Assembly (NCBI GenBank): GCA_002726245.1
Contig: PBSM01000016.1
Coordinates: 1 to 39,056, forward strand
Reading direction: 5' to 3'
DNA from: Planctomycetaceae bacterium
GTDB taxonomy: Bacteria > Planctomycetota > Planctomycetia > Pirellulales > Pirellulaceae
DNA length: 39,056 nt
Made by a program: the position numbers and the translations under genes. Numbering within the stretch: position 1 is the first letter of the stretch; each line of letters starts with the position of its first letter. Positions 6,333 through 14,751 of this stretch are shown here, piece by piece. The notes under the pieces were generated by a model. It was given only the letters and a program-made list of their open reading frames with translations. It searched no databases and was not told the origin of the DNA.

Positions 6333-9131
6333 ATGGCCCGCCTCTTCGTAGTCTTCTGCCTTAGCATCATCGTCTCTCCCCGCGGCTTGTCGGGTGAAGA
6401 GGCGGAGCATTGGGCGTTTGGTCCGATCAAGCAAGTCGAACTCCCGGCCGTCCGACAGCTCGATCTGTTGCAGACGCCGGTTGATAGCTTCGTCTTGAGA
6501 TCTCTGGAGGCTCAAGGATTGAGCTTTGGCGAGCGAGCAGATCGGCGGACATTGTTGCGGCGATTGAGCTTCGATCTTCTCGGATTGCCGCCCACCTCGG
6601 AGGAGATTATCGCGTTTGTCGCGGACGATTCGCCTGATGCTTACGCTCGAGTCGTCGAGCGGATGTTGTCTTCTCCGAAGTATGGAGAGCGTTGGGGAAA
6701 GATGTGGCTAGACGCGGCCGGGTATGCGGATTCGAACGGCTACTTCAACGCCGACACAGATCGCCCGTACGCGTATAAGTATCGCGACTACGTGATCCGT
6801 GCGTTTAACAACGACAAGCTATACGATCAATTCCTGCGGGAACAATTGGCGGGCGACGAATTGGCGGCATACTCACCGAAACGATCGGTCACACCCAAGA
6901 CGGTCGAGTTGCTTACCGCCACACACTTCTTGCGGAATGCACAGGATGGCACGAGTGAGAGTGATGGTAATCCTGATGAAGTGACGGTCGATCGGGCAAC
7001 CGTGCTGGAAGGCACGTTGCAGATCACAATGAACACCTTGCTTGGGATCACGATCCAGTGTGTCCGTTGTCACGAACACAAGTTCGAGCCGATCGAGCAT
7101 GCCGAGTATTATCAACTACAGTCGATCTTCTACCCTGTCTTTCCTTTCTTGCATCGAGATGCGTGGGTCGGCCCCGTGCAAAGGGTCGATCAAGTCGCCA
7201 CCGACTCCGAGATGGCCGCCTGGGAAAGCGAGCTGCGGCAACTCAGCGATGAAATCGCCGCGCGGCGCGAGGAGTTCGTTGAGTGGACCAAGGCGAATCG
7301 ACCGCCAAGCGTCATTCGGTTTCAAGACAACTTCGACTCCGCGGAAGCGACGCTGGCCGAGAACTGGTCGAACCAGGCTCCCGGAGATGACGCTCCCGGA
7401 GGAAAGCCGCCGGTGAACGTCGATTCGGTGAGTGCTCCGGGTGCCACGATTCACAATGATGCATTGGAAGTCCGCGAGGTCGGTACGAAGGGAAATCGCT
7501 GGCTCTCGACGAAGGCAGTCATTGATTGGACTCCCGACAAAAGTGGCGAGTCGGTGCAGGTGACCTTCGACCTGATCAGCGACAAGGTCTCGGTGGACGA
7601 ACCGCCAGCCGCGCGGATCGGCTACTACATCGCTCTGCACGATTTCGACGACAGCAGTTCCACAACGGGTGGCAACATATTGTTCGATGGTAATCCAGCC
7701 GGTAGTGCTGGCGTTCATATAGATTACCCCGGCGATGACTCGACGACCGCTGGCTCGATCGGAACATCAGGATACAAGGCAGGCCACAACTATGGGGTGC
7801 GCATCACGAATGTCGGGAGCGATGAATTCCGAGTCGAACACCTTGTGGATTGGGCACCGGAGACACAAGTGGTCACACTTTCGGCGGCGGATTTGCCGGA
7901 CGGCGGATTCGGATTCGAGTACTGCTGCGGGCGAAGTTTCGTTGTTGATAACATACTCGTCGAATCCTTTCCGTCATCTGACGATTCCCAGCCGAGCGAC
8001 GAAGCGGTCACGGCGTTCCTAGCGGCATCCGCGGAGCAGCGAAAAGCGTTAGATGCAGCCGTCGTCGTGCGGAACGCTCATCTCGCCAGCAAGCCTGGCC
8101 AGTTAGCCTGGGTGAGAGACCTGATGACTCCCGCCCCCGACATTCACCGGCTTGAACGCGGCTCTTACTCCGATCCCGCGGAGACTGTGAAACCCGCCGG
8201 CTTGGCTGTGCTTTCAGACGGCGGCTTCGAGTTGCCTGTCTTGCCCGACGACGTCCAATCGAGCGGCCGGCGTTTGGCGTTTGCGAACTGGCTCACCCAA
8301 CCCGACTCACGTTCGGCAGCACTGTTAGCCAGAGTTATGGTCAACCGCATCTGGCAGCATCATTTCGGACGTGGTCTAGTCGCAACGCCGGACAACTTCG
8401 GCCAGTCGGGTGCCGAGCCGTCCCATCCGGAACTTCTGGATTACTTGGCCGTCGAGTTCGTTCGGTCTGGTTGGAGCGTCAAGTCGCTTCACCGTTCGAT
8501 TGTATATTCTGCCGCCTTTCAGCAGTCGAGCGAACACCGCGAAGCAGCGTCTCAAGCGGACCCAAACAACCGGTTGTTATGGTGTTTCCCTTTGCGGCGG
8601 CTCGCAGCGGAAGCCGTTCGCGACGCGATGCTCGCCGCATCGGGCGAACTAGACGACCGGCTGTTCGGCCCCTATGTTCCAACGACGACGCTGCAAGATG
8701 GAAACGTCGTTGTCGATGATGGAGACGACGGAGCCCGTCGCCGAGGCATCTACCTTCAGCAACGACGTACCAAAATGAACTCGCTGCTATCGTTATTCGA
8801 TGCACCGGAAATGGTCAGCACTTGCGGCCAGCGCAATACGTCAACGGTGCCTCTACAATCCTTGGCTTTGCTAAACTCAAGTTTCGTCCGCAAGCGATCC
8901 GAGGCATTAGCGCGGCGAGTTGCTGGCGAAGCTTCAATCGCAGCCGAGGCGCGCGTCAAGCGAGTGTTCCGCCTGACGTTCGGTCGCGAGCCGGAAGCCG
9001 CGGAGAAACGGGCGGCCGTTGATTTCCTGCAGAAGCAGCGGGCGTACTACGACACTGACAGCGAGCAGAAAGCTATGATCGATCTTTGTCAGATGCTATT
9101 CGCAAGCAACGCGTTTCTGTATGTCGAGTGA
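6333..9131 (+). CDS. PSCyt1/DUF1549-DUF1553 cytochrome-like protein with inserted jelly-roll domain
   Basis: The protein has 932 residues, with a signal peptide at 1-21 (ARLFVVFCLSIIVSPRGLSG). DUF1549 spans about 45-265, with LRRLSFDLLGLPP and LAGDE motifs and a single c-type heme motif CVRCH at 243-247, ended by EHKFEPIEHAEYY. DUF1553 spans about 645-930 (GRRLAFANWLTQPDSR, then VMVNRIWQHHFGRGLV). Between them, residues about 328-548 hold a beta-rich segment (RFQDNFDSAEATLAENWSN to FVVDNILVESF) that looks like a LamG/concanavalin-like sugar-binding fold. Such proteins are exported, probably heme-binding, and are usually paired with DUF1501, as here, where the next start overlaps by 11 bases. 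They are often placed beside polysaccharide degradation genes, but the reaction is not known. An alternative start at 6270 cannot be excluded, since neither has a strong ribosome binding site. Confidence 0.85.
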   Translation: MARLFVVFCLSIIVSPRGLSGEEAEHWAFGPIKQVELPAVRQLDLLQTPVDSFVLRSLEAQGLSFGERADRRTLLRRLSFDLLGLPPTSEEIIAFVADDSPDAYARVVERMLSSPKYGERWGKMWLDAAGYADSNGYFNADTDRPYAYKYRDYVIRAFNNDKLYDQFLREQLAGDELAAYSPKRSVTPKTVELLTATHFLRNAQDGTSESDGNPDEVTVDRATVLEGTLQITMNTLLGITIQCVRCHEHKFEPIEHAEYYQLQSIFYPVFPFLHRDAWVGPVQRVDQVATDSEMAAWESELRQLSDEIAARREEFVEWTKANRPPSVIRFQDNFDSAEATLAENWSNQAPGDDAPGGKPPVNVDSVSAPGATIHNDALEVREVGTKGNRWLSTKAVIDWTPDKSGESVQVTFDLISDKVSVDEPPAARIGYYIALHDFDDSSSTTGGNILFDGNPAGSAGVHIDYPGDDSTTAGSIGTSGYKAGHNYGVRITNVGSDEFRVEHLVDWAPETQVVTLSAADLPDGGFGFEYCCGRSFVVDNILVESFPSSDDSQPSDEAVTAFLAASAEQRKALDAAVVVRNAHLASKPGQLAWVRDLMTPAPDIHRLERGSYSDPAETVKPAGLAVLSDGGFELPVLPDDVQSSGRRLAFANWLTQPDSRSAALLARVMVNRIWQHHFGRGLVATPDNFGQSGAEPSHPELLDYLAVEFVRSGWSVKSLHRSIVYSAAFQQSSEHREAASQADPNNRLLWCFPLRRLAAEAVRDAMLAASGELDDRLFGPYVPTTTLQDGNVVVDDGDDGARRRGIYLQQRRTKMNSLLSLFDAPEMVSTCGQRNTSTVPLQSLALLNSSFVRKRSEALARRVAGEASIAAEARVKRVFRLTFGREPEAAEKRAAVDFLQKQRAYYDTDSEQKAMIDLCQMLFASNAFLYVE

Positions 9132-10578
9132 CACCATGACGCAGACGACACACAACAGGTTCGCCTTGAACCGCAGGTCGTTTCTTACAACGACGGCCGG
9201 CGGACTCGGACTGTTAGCGTTAGAACATTTTGCACAGTCCGAAGCACGAGCCGCGACACCCGTCGAATCGACGGTGAATCCGTTGTCTCCGCGCCGGCCG
9301 CATCACTTGGCGCAAGCGAAGTCAGTCATTCTGCTATTCCAAAACGGCGGGCCGAGCCAGATAGATCTGTTCGATCCGAAACCGGAGCTGCTCGAACAGG
9401 AAGGCAAACCTTACCCAGGCAAAGTCGAAGCACATTTTGACAAACAAGTGCGTAACTTGCTTGCTTCACCGTTTAAGTTTGCGAAGCACGGCGAATCGGG
9501 AATGGTGTTGTCGGAACTGCTACCTCACACCGGATCCGTTGCCGACGACATCACGCTTGTTCGATCGATGACTACTGCCTCCGTCGATCACGAACAGGCG
9601 CTGCGTTTGATTCACACAGGAAGTGCCTTTGCGGGCAAGGCGTCATACGGTTCCTGGGTCGTTTATGGACTGGGCAGCGAACGTGAAGAGTTACCGGCGT
9701 TCGTCGTTCTGACGGACCCCGCCGGCTTGCCGATCGACGGCACGAAGAATTGGACGTCCGGGTTCTTGCCCGCCGTCTATCAAGGCACACAGTTTCGTTC
9801 GGCAGGCTCGCCCGTACTCAATCTCTCCACGCCTGGTGAAGTCCCCGACGCGGCGAGGCGCAATCAACTCGACTTGCTGCAACAATTGAACTCAGCACAC
9901 TTGGAGAGATATCCCAACAGTTCAGAACTGAAGGCCAGAATCAGCAACTACGAACTGGCTGCCCGTATGCAGACGGCCGTGCCTCGTGCCTTAGACATTT
10001 CTTCCGAGACGGCACAGACGAGGCAGCTCTACGGTTTGGATAATCCGACGACAGCCGACTATGGCAAACGCTGCTTGATGGCGCGGCGTCTCGTTGAGCA
10101 AGGCGTGCGATTTGTCAGCGTCTATTTGCAATCGCAGCCATGGGACACTCACAGCAAGAACGCTGACAGTCTTCGCGGCTTGTGCGGACGAACCGATCAG
10201 CCCAGTGCAGCGTTGGTGCAGGACCTCAAACGCCGCGGGCTACTCGACTCGACGATCGTGATGTGGGCGGGTGAGTTTGGCAGGCTGCCGGTATCACAAG
10301 GCCCGGACGGCCGCGATCACAACCGCCACGCTTTCTCACTTTGGCTGGCAGGAGGTGGCTTCCGTCGCGGCTATGTTCACGGTGCGACCGATGACTTCGG
10401 TTACAAGTCCGTAGAAGATGTGGTCAACGTCCACGATCTACACGCCACGTTGCTACATGCTCTTGGACTCGATCATGAGCGGCTTACATTTCCACACGAA
10501 GGCCGCGACGATACGCTCACGGATACTGTTGTGACTAATGCCCAAGTCGTTCCTGCATTACTCGATTCTCATTCCTAG
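9121..10578 (+). CDS. DUF1501 protein, Tat-exported (sulfatase-like fold)
   Basis: The protein has 485 residues. The N-terminus carries a twin-arginine motif (LNRRSFLTTTAGGLGLLAL), so it is exported folded, probably with a metal or cofactor. DUF1501 features follow: SVILLFQNGGPSQIDLFDPKPE, then ITLVRSMTTASVDHEQALRLIHTG, and a C-terminal GEFGRLPVSQGPDGRDHN with HAFSLWLAGGGFRRG. The family belongs to the alkaline phosphatase/sulfatase superfamily fold, and the conserved D and H residues here fit a metal site. The start overlaps the end of the DUF1549/DUF1553 gene by 11 bases, so the two are probably translated together. A start at 9136 (MTQTTHNR) is equally possible. The substrate is unknown. 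Confidence 0.85.
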   Translation: MSSDTMTQTTHNRFALNRRSFLTTTAGGLGLLALEHFAQSEARAATPVESTVNPLSPRRPHHLAQAKSVILLFQNGGPSQIDLFDPKPELLEQEGKPYPGKVEAHFDKQVRNLLASPFKFAKHGESGMVLSELLPHTGSVADDITLVRSMTTASVDHEQALRLIHTGSAFAGKASYGSWVVYGLGSEREELPAFVVLTDPAGLPIDGTKNWTSGFLPAVYQGTQFRSAGSPVLNLSTPGEVPDAARRNQLDLLQQLNSAHLERYPNSSELKARISNYELAARMQTAVPRALDISSETAQTRQLYGLDNPTTADYGKRCLMARRLVEQGVRFVSVYLQSQPWDTHSKNADSLRGLCGRTDQPSAALVQDLKRRGLLDSTIVMWAGEFGRLPVSQGPDGRDHNRHAFSLWLAGGGFRRGYVHGATDDFGYKSVEDVVNVHDLHATLLHALGLDHERLTFPHEGRDDTLTDTVVTNAQVVPALLDSHS

Positions 10579-10597
10579 TGCCGATTGCGAACGCTCC

Positions 10598-11716
10598 ATG
10601 AAGATTGACCAGATCATATGCCAGGTACTGCGAATTCCCGCCGTCGAAGCCAAGACGGCGAGCAGCCAGGATGCCGTGCTAGTGCGTGTCCGAACGGACA
10701 GCGGACTCGAAGGGATCGGTGAAGCCGACGCGTCTCCCGAAGTTGTGAAAGCGATCGTCGATGCCCCGTTCAGCCACAACATTGCATGCGGACTGCGAGA
10801 GTTATTGATCGGCGAGAATCCGCTCGAAACCGAGCGTCTTTGGCAGAAGATGTACAACGGTACGATGTACTTTGGCAGAACTTCCGTTGCGATTGCGGCG
10901 ATGGCGGCGGTGGACTTGGCGCTTTGGGATCTGAAGGGGAAACACTTCGGCGAACCGATCCATCGCTTGCTCGGCGGAAAGCAACACGATTCAATCCAAG
11001 CTTACGCTTCGATTCTCTTCGGCAACGACGGCGCGGAGACAGCGGAGATTGGTCGTCGATGGAGCGAGGCTGGTTACCGCGCCGTGAAGTTCGGTTGGGA
11101 GCCCATGGGGGAAAGCGAAGCGGTCGATATCGATCTTGTGAGCGGCGCTCGCGAAGGCCTGGGCGGTGCGACGTTGCTCGTCGATGCGGGTTGCGTCTGG
11201 GATGCGAGGACTGCGCTTCGCCGTGCTCACGCCTTCGCCGACTACAACATTGAGTGGCTGGAGGAGCCGCTGCGGGAAGCAGATATCGAAGGGTATGTCT
11301 GGCTCCGCGACCGGTCGCCTGTACCGATCGCCTCGGGCGAAGGCGAATGCGGACGCGAAGCGTTTCGCCCCTTGATCGAACGCCGCGCGCTGGACGTTTA
11401 TCAGGTCGACCTTTCACGCAACGGTTTCACCGACGCCGCCTATATTCGTGCTCGTGTTGAAGAGATCGGCGCGCGGTTGTGCAATCACTTCTATACGTCG
11501 CCGATCACGGCGGCCGCGAGTCTGCATTGGCTGAGCACCTGCCGCGATGCGTTCTTGTTCGAGGACTGCGTCGAAGAGTCTTCGATTCGAAACGAGTTGA
11601 CTATCGAGAGAATCCAAGCCGTCAATGGCACGATCCAAGTGCCAGATGCTCCTGGATTAGGCGTGACGCTGAACGAAGAGGTCGTGAAAGCTTTGATGGT
11701 CTCGGAGTCTGGCTGA
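10598..11716 (+). CDS. Mandelate racemase / sugar-acid dehydratase (enolase superfamily)
   Basis: The protein has 372 residues, full length for the family, and is cytoplasmic with no signal. The capping domain (1-125) holds GLEGIGEA and TSVAIAAMAAVDLALWDLKGK. In the barrel the metal ligands are D196 (LVDAGCVW), E222 (EWLEEPL) and E248 (ASGEGE). A lysine K164 (AVKFGWEP) stands where K-x-K is usual, and the H297-D271 dyad (NHFYTS, QVDLSRNG) is typical of the mandelate racemase subgroup. These enzymes abstract the alpha-proton of a carboxylate, and most members dehydrate sugar acids such as galactonate or rhamnonate. The gene follows the DUF1501 gene by 19 bases, implying an operon and suggesting that the exported pair feeds a sugar-acid pathway. 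It starts at the ATG at 10598; an in-frame ATG at 10538 would overlap DUF1501. Substrate cannot be assigned by eye. Confidence 0.85.
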   Translation: MKIDQIICQVLRIPAVEAKTASSQDAVLVRVRTDSGLEGIGEADASPEVVKAIVDAPFSHNIACGLRELLIGENPLETERLWQKMYNGTMYFGRTSVAIAAMAAVDLALWDLKGKHFGEPIHRLLGGKQHDSIQAYASILFGNDGAETAEIGRRWSEAGYRAVKFGWEPMGESEAVDIDLVSGAREGLGGATLLVDAGCVWDARTALRRAHAFADYNIEWLEEPLREADIEGYVWLRDRSPVPIASGEGECGREAFRPLIERRALDVYQVDLSRNGFTDAAYIRARVEEIGARLCNHFYTSPITAAASLHWLSTCRDAFLFEDCVEESSIRNELTIERIQAVNGTIQVPDAPGLGVTLNEEVVKALMVSESG

Positions 11717-11746
11717 TACGGTTGTCGGTGGGATCTGTTTTCGCTC

Positions 11747-11790
11747 GTAGGTTATGCTTCAGCTTAGCGCGGCGGAGTCGCAGCCTACCA
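11747..11790. repeat. Dispersed intergenic repeat, copy 1
   Basis: The segment starting GTAGGTTATGCTTCAGCTT and ending GCAGCCTAC occurs again, slightly changed, at 36763. The two ends pair imperfectly (GTAGG..GC with GC..CCTAC), so it can form a hairpin. It lies between convergent genes (the enolase-family gene and the DUF1570 gene), where it could work as a terminator. Confidence 0.6.
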
Positions 11791-11825
11791 GGAATGGACA
11801 TCGTACCAACGTGTCCACACCTCGG

Positions 11826-12922
11826 TTAGTTCAACTCATTCATGAACCGCACGTAATGAGACTCGAGCAATTCGAAGTCGCTACCGAAGATCTCGGTGAA
11901 GTCTTGCAGTCGTTCAGGTGATCGATAGACACTGAAGTTGGGTAGTGAAGCAGTACGCTGCAAGTACTGCATGTACTGCCGCGGCCTTGTCTCGACGAGG
12001 AAGAATGTCAGCGCCCAAGCCTCGGCGTATGCTCCGTCCGCGTCCGAGTAGAAACCCCGATCGGACGATACGAACGGTGGCAGCGCTCCCTTCTGACGGC
12101 GCGACGCCGTGTAGCGTTTGAAGGCCAGCATTCGGTACTTGTTCACACGATCGTGTTGGCTAGGGTGATTGCGTGAATCCCAAACGCCGCGGGCTTCGAA
12201 CATCGTTCCCAAGCCTTCGGCCACCCATCGCGGAGGCATCGCATAGCGACTGTGAACGCCCGTGTTGAACGCTGACTGGTGAGCCGCTTCGTGGATGATG
12301 GTCTTCGCGTTCACTTGCCAGTTGCGTTCATCTTCGCCTCGCCCAGCCGTGAGATCATAGAGCAGGATGCGGTTTGTCATCGGCGAATAGTAGCCAAGTG
12401 TACCGGGCAGTAGCTTCGCACCGGTTCGCGAAGCGTATCGCAAGAAGTCCCGCTGGTTCGCAAACACAACGGCAACGAGCGGGAGCTGCAGCCTCTGTGG
12501 CCGGAAGCCTCGGGCCGAGAAGTAGTGAACGAACGGTACAAGTCCTCGAAACGGGTCGCCCACTTGTCGCGTTGTCCCCGCGGATGAACGACGAGATAGT
12601 TGCTGGTCCCCGAAACATCGAAGCTTCTGCCAAACTCCCTTGCCAACTGGGCACGCATATCAGCCTGCGAATAGCTTTGGAAACCGTCGCCAAGCTTCTG
12701 GAAGTTCTTCGCCTCGGAAGGGGCAAAGTTCAGCAAATAGCCGCCGCGGCGGAGCATCGTGACGGCGCTATTGGACCACTCTAGTGGTGTCCCCTGGATC
12801 AATTGGCCTTCGAGTTCTAACTCAACGGTGAAATCCTGGGCGCCCAGGTGTCCCGCGTAGCAGAACGCGACGGAGAAGCTAAGGAGTATGGCAAGCGAGT
12901 TCATGTTCGGACGCTTCATCAT
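11826..12922 (-). pseudogene. DUF1570 putative metallopeptidase, frameshifted
   Basis: Two overlapping frames form one gene. The first (12922 to 12377) starts with a signal peptide (MNSLAILLSFSVAFCYAG) and reads in family style up to LVVHPRGQRDKWATRFEDLYRSF. The second (from 12563 to 11826) continues at FVHYFSARGFRPQ with PLVAVVFANQRDF and carries the zinc-peptidase motif HEAAH plus WVAEGLGTMFE, a likely third ligand. DUF1570 is an exported, planctomycete-rich family with this gluzincin-like motif. The frame change falls at GTTCGTTC (12527-12534 on the + strand reads GAACGAAC); one more GTTC unit would restore SFVHYF, so a four-base slip is the simplest cause. The break may be real decay or a sequencing/assembly error. 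The identity of the family is fairly sure, the substrate unknown. Confidence 0.75.
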
Positions 12923-13003
12923 GATCGATCTATGTGGGACTTAGGAACGAAGTAACAATTAAACCGGAATTGTGGGTAGGCGTGCGGCGATAATCTCCGA
13001 GCG

Positions 13004-13210
13004 TTGTCCCGAAGGGACGCAGTCAATTAGCCCCAGGTTTCAACCTGGGGGATTGATAACCCATACCCCAAACGAGTCCCGAAGGGACGATGGCGAACTG
13101 GCGTGCCAACCTATTGCCGTCGTCCCGTCGGGACCAAGGAGCGTGTGTTTACCTACGTTTCCCCAGACTGAAGTCTGGGGCTAATTGACGCGGTCCCTTC
13201 GGGACAATCA
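13004..13210. repeat. Cluster of palindromic repeats (GTCCC-GGGAC type), two copies head to head
   Basis: Four short near-palindromes, GTCCCGAAGGGAC at 13006 and 13076, GTCCCGTCGGGAC at 13122 and GTCCCTTCGGGAC at 13193, lie symmetrically with two longer hairpins, CCCCAGGTTTCAACCTGGGG (13031-13050) and CCCCAGACTGAAGTCTGGGG (13161-13180). The left unit (palindrome, CAATTAGC, hairpin) is repeated on the right in inverted orientation. This fits a REP/BIME-like element of a kind frequent in planctomycete genomes. A possible degenerate relative is at 36848. Confidence 0.8.
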
Positions 13211-13476
13211 TTCCAACCGAGATGCCTGATTAATTTCAAGTCCGTGCCTTAGTCGCGGTGACAGACCGGTACTTTCAAGTGCTTCCGTACTTCCAGCACT
13301 GTGTACTCAGTACGGAGTACGGGGGACGGGACGACAATCGCGGGATACTCCTGAATTCGGTTCCTCGGGAACGCGTCTCGCCACATCAAAAACCTACGAC
13401 ATGGAAATGGACAAGCGTCGGCTTGCGCGGGTACGATGAAGGGCGAATTAGGTGGAGCTATAGAGGGAGAAGAAAC
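13211..13476. other. Leader region upstream of the exported-protein/PpiC operon
   Basis: About 265 bases without a supported gene. It contains a short inverted repeat GTACTC-AGTACG-GAGTAC near 13303-13320. The frame of the downstream gene is open through it, but the start there is set by the ribosome binding site just before 13477. The promoter of the downstream operon should be here, though no boxes were recognised. Confidence 0.35.
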
Positions 13477-14751
13477 GTGAGTGGCTCGGTCTTGCCAATT
13501 TGCTTGTTGTTGCTTGTACAGGCGGACGTACCCGCACAACCAAAAGCACCGGCACCCAACCTGAAAGCTCAGGTCAGGGAACTGGTCCAACAGTTGGACG
13601 CGGATGAACGCGCCGAACGCGAACAGGCGGAGAAGCAACTCGTCGAGTTAGGCTCCGAGGCCCTCGGCCTGTTGCCGCCAATTACACCTCGTACGCCGGC
13701 GGAAGTGAAAGAGCGGTTGGGACGTGTCAGGAAGACACTTGAAACGGCGAACGCGGAAGCGATCTCCAAGCCCACCGTAATAACGCTCAAAGGCGAAATG
13801 TCTCTCGCCGACGCGCTTCAGTCCTTTGAAGAACAGACAAGTAATCGCGTGAGCGGCCACGAGCGGCTTGGCGGTACGGTCGATGTTGACTTTGACAAGG
13901 TGCCGTACTGGCAAGCCTTCGATGCATTACTCGATCAAGCCGGGTTGGATGTGAATGCTTTTGGGGCGCGACAAGGAGCGTTGACCGTACAGGCACGCCC
14001 CGACACGGGTCTTCAACGATCAGAGTCCGCAACCTATTCGGGTGTCTTCCGCATCGAGGCGCAGCGTCTGGAAGCTCGCCGTGATTTGCGAAACCCGGCC
14101 GTGAACGTCTTGCAACTTACGCTCGGCATCGCCTGGGAGCCTCGCGTCTCTCCGATCGCCCTACGCCAGCAGCTCACTGAAATTGAAATTACTGACGATC
14201 GTGGCGAGACGCTTTCGATCACGGGCCGCCAAGGAAGTCGCAATGTCCCGGTCGAGTTTGGAATGTCCGCCGTCGATTTTGGTTTGCCCCTGGCGTTGCC
14301 GAGCCGGGAGGCAAAGAAACTCGCTTCCGTTAAAGCGCGCTTCACCGCATTAGTTCCGGGCAGCGTCGAGACGTTCGAGTTCTCGGACCTTGTTGAGTCT
14401 CGCGATACGGAGTTAGAGCGGGCGGGCGTCGTCGTGACTTTTGAGCGCCTCCGCAAGAACGTCGATCTGTACCAGCTTGCCATGCGCGTACGATTCGAGA
14501 ATGCCACGAACGCGCTGGCGTCTCATCGCGGCTGGATCTTTCGCAACGAGGCGTATGTCCTCGACGCCAATGGTAAGAAGCTAAATAACATCGGATTGGA
14601 AGAAACGAGAAGGTCTACGAACGAGATTGGGGTCGCCTATCTATTCGATCTGTCCGACGGAGCGGAAGGCTGCAAGTTCGTTTACAAGACTCCCGCGTTA
14701 ATCTTGCAGGTTCCCGTCGAATACGAATTGAAAGATATCGAATTGCCATGA
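13477..14751 (+). CDS. Exported protein of unknown function with STN-like segment
   Basis: The protein has 424 residues. The start is a GTG preceded by GAGGGAGAAG, the strongest ribosome binding site nearby; it gives a signal peptide directly (VLPICLLLLVQADVPAQ). Residues about 25-90 are a charged helical stretch (DADERAEREQAEKQLVELG) like those seen before HEAT or secretin-associated segments in planctomycete proteins. Residues about 100-165 (VITLKGEMSLADALQSFEEQTSNRV, then VDVDFDKVPYWQAFDALLDQAGL) look like an STN/secretin N-terminal fold. The rest is beta-rich. It is translationally coupled (ATGA overlap) to the PpiC gene, so it may be a client or partner of that isomerase in the periplasm. 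The family is not recognised with confidence. Confidence 0.75.
   Translation: MSGSVLPICLLLLVQADVPAQPKAPAPNLKAQVRELVQQLDADERAEREQAEKQLVELGSEALGLLPPITPRTPAEVKERLGRVRKTLETANAEAISKPTVITLKGEMSLADALQSFEEQTSNRVSGHERLGGTVDVDFDKVPYWQAFDALLDQAGLDVNAFGARQGALTVQARPDTGLQRSESATYSGVFRIEAQRLEARRDLRNPAVNVLQLTLGIAWEPRVSPIALRQQLTEIEITDDRGETLSITGRQGSRNVPVEFGMSAVDFGLPLALPSREAKKLASVKARFTALVPGSVETFEFSDLVESRDTELERAGVVVTFERLRKNVDLYQLAMRVRFENATNALASHRGWIFRNEAYVLDANGKKLNNIGLEETRRSTNEIGVAYLFDLSDGAEGCKFVYKTPALILQVPVEYELKDIELP

Noticed and set aside
6137..6430. Minus-strand open frame ending FMSAQVDH
   Set aside because: It overlaps the start of the cytochrome gene and its composition is not family-like; too uncertain to list as a gene.
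13004..13210. CRISPR array
   Set aside because: The repeated units are palindromes in alternating orientation with irregular spacing, not direct repeats with regular spacers.
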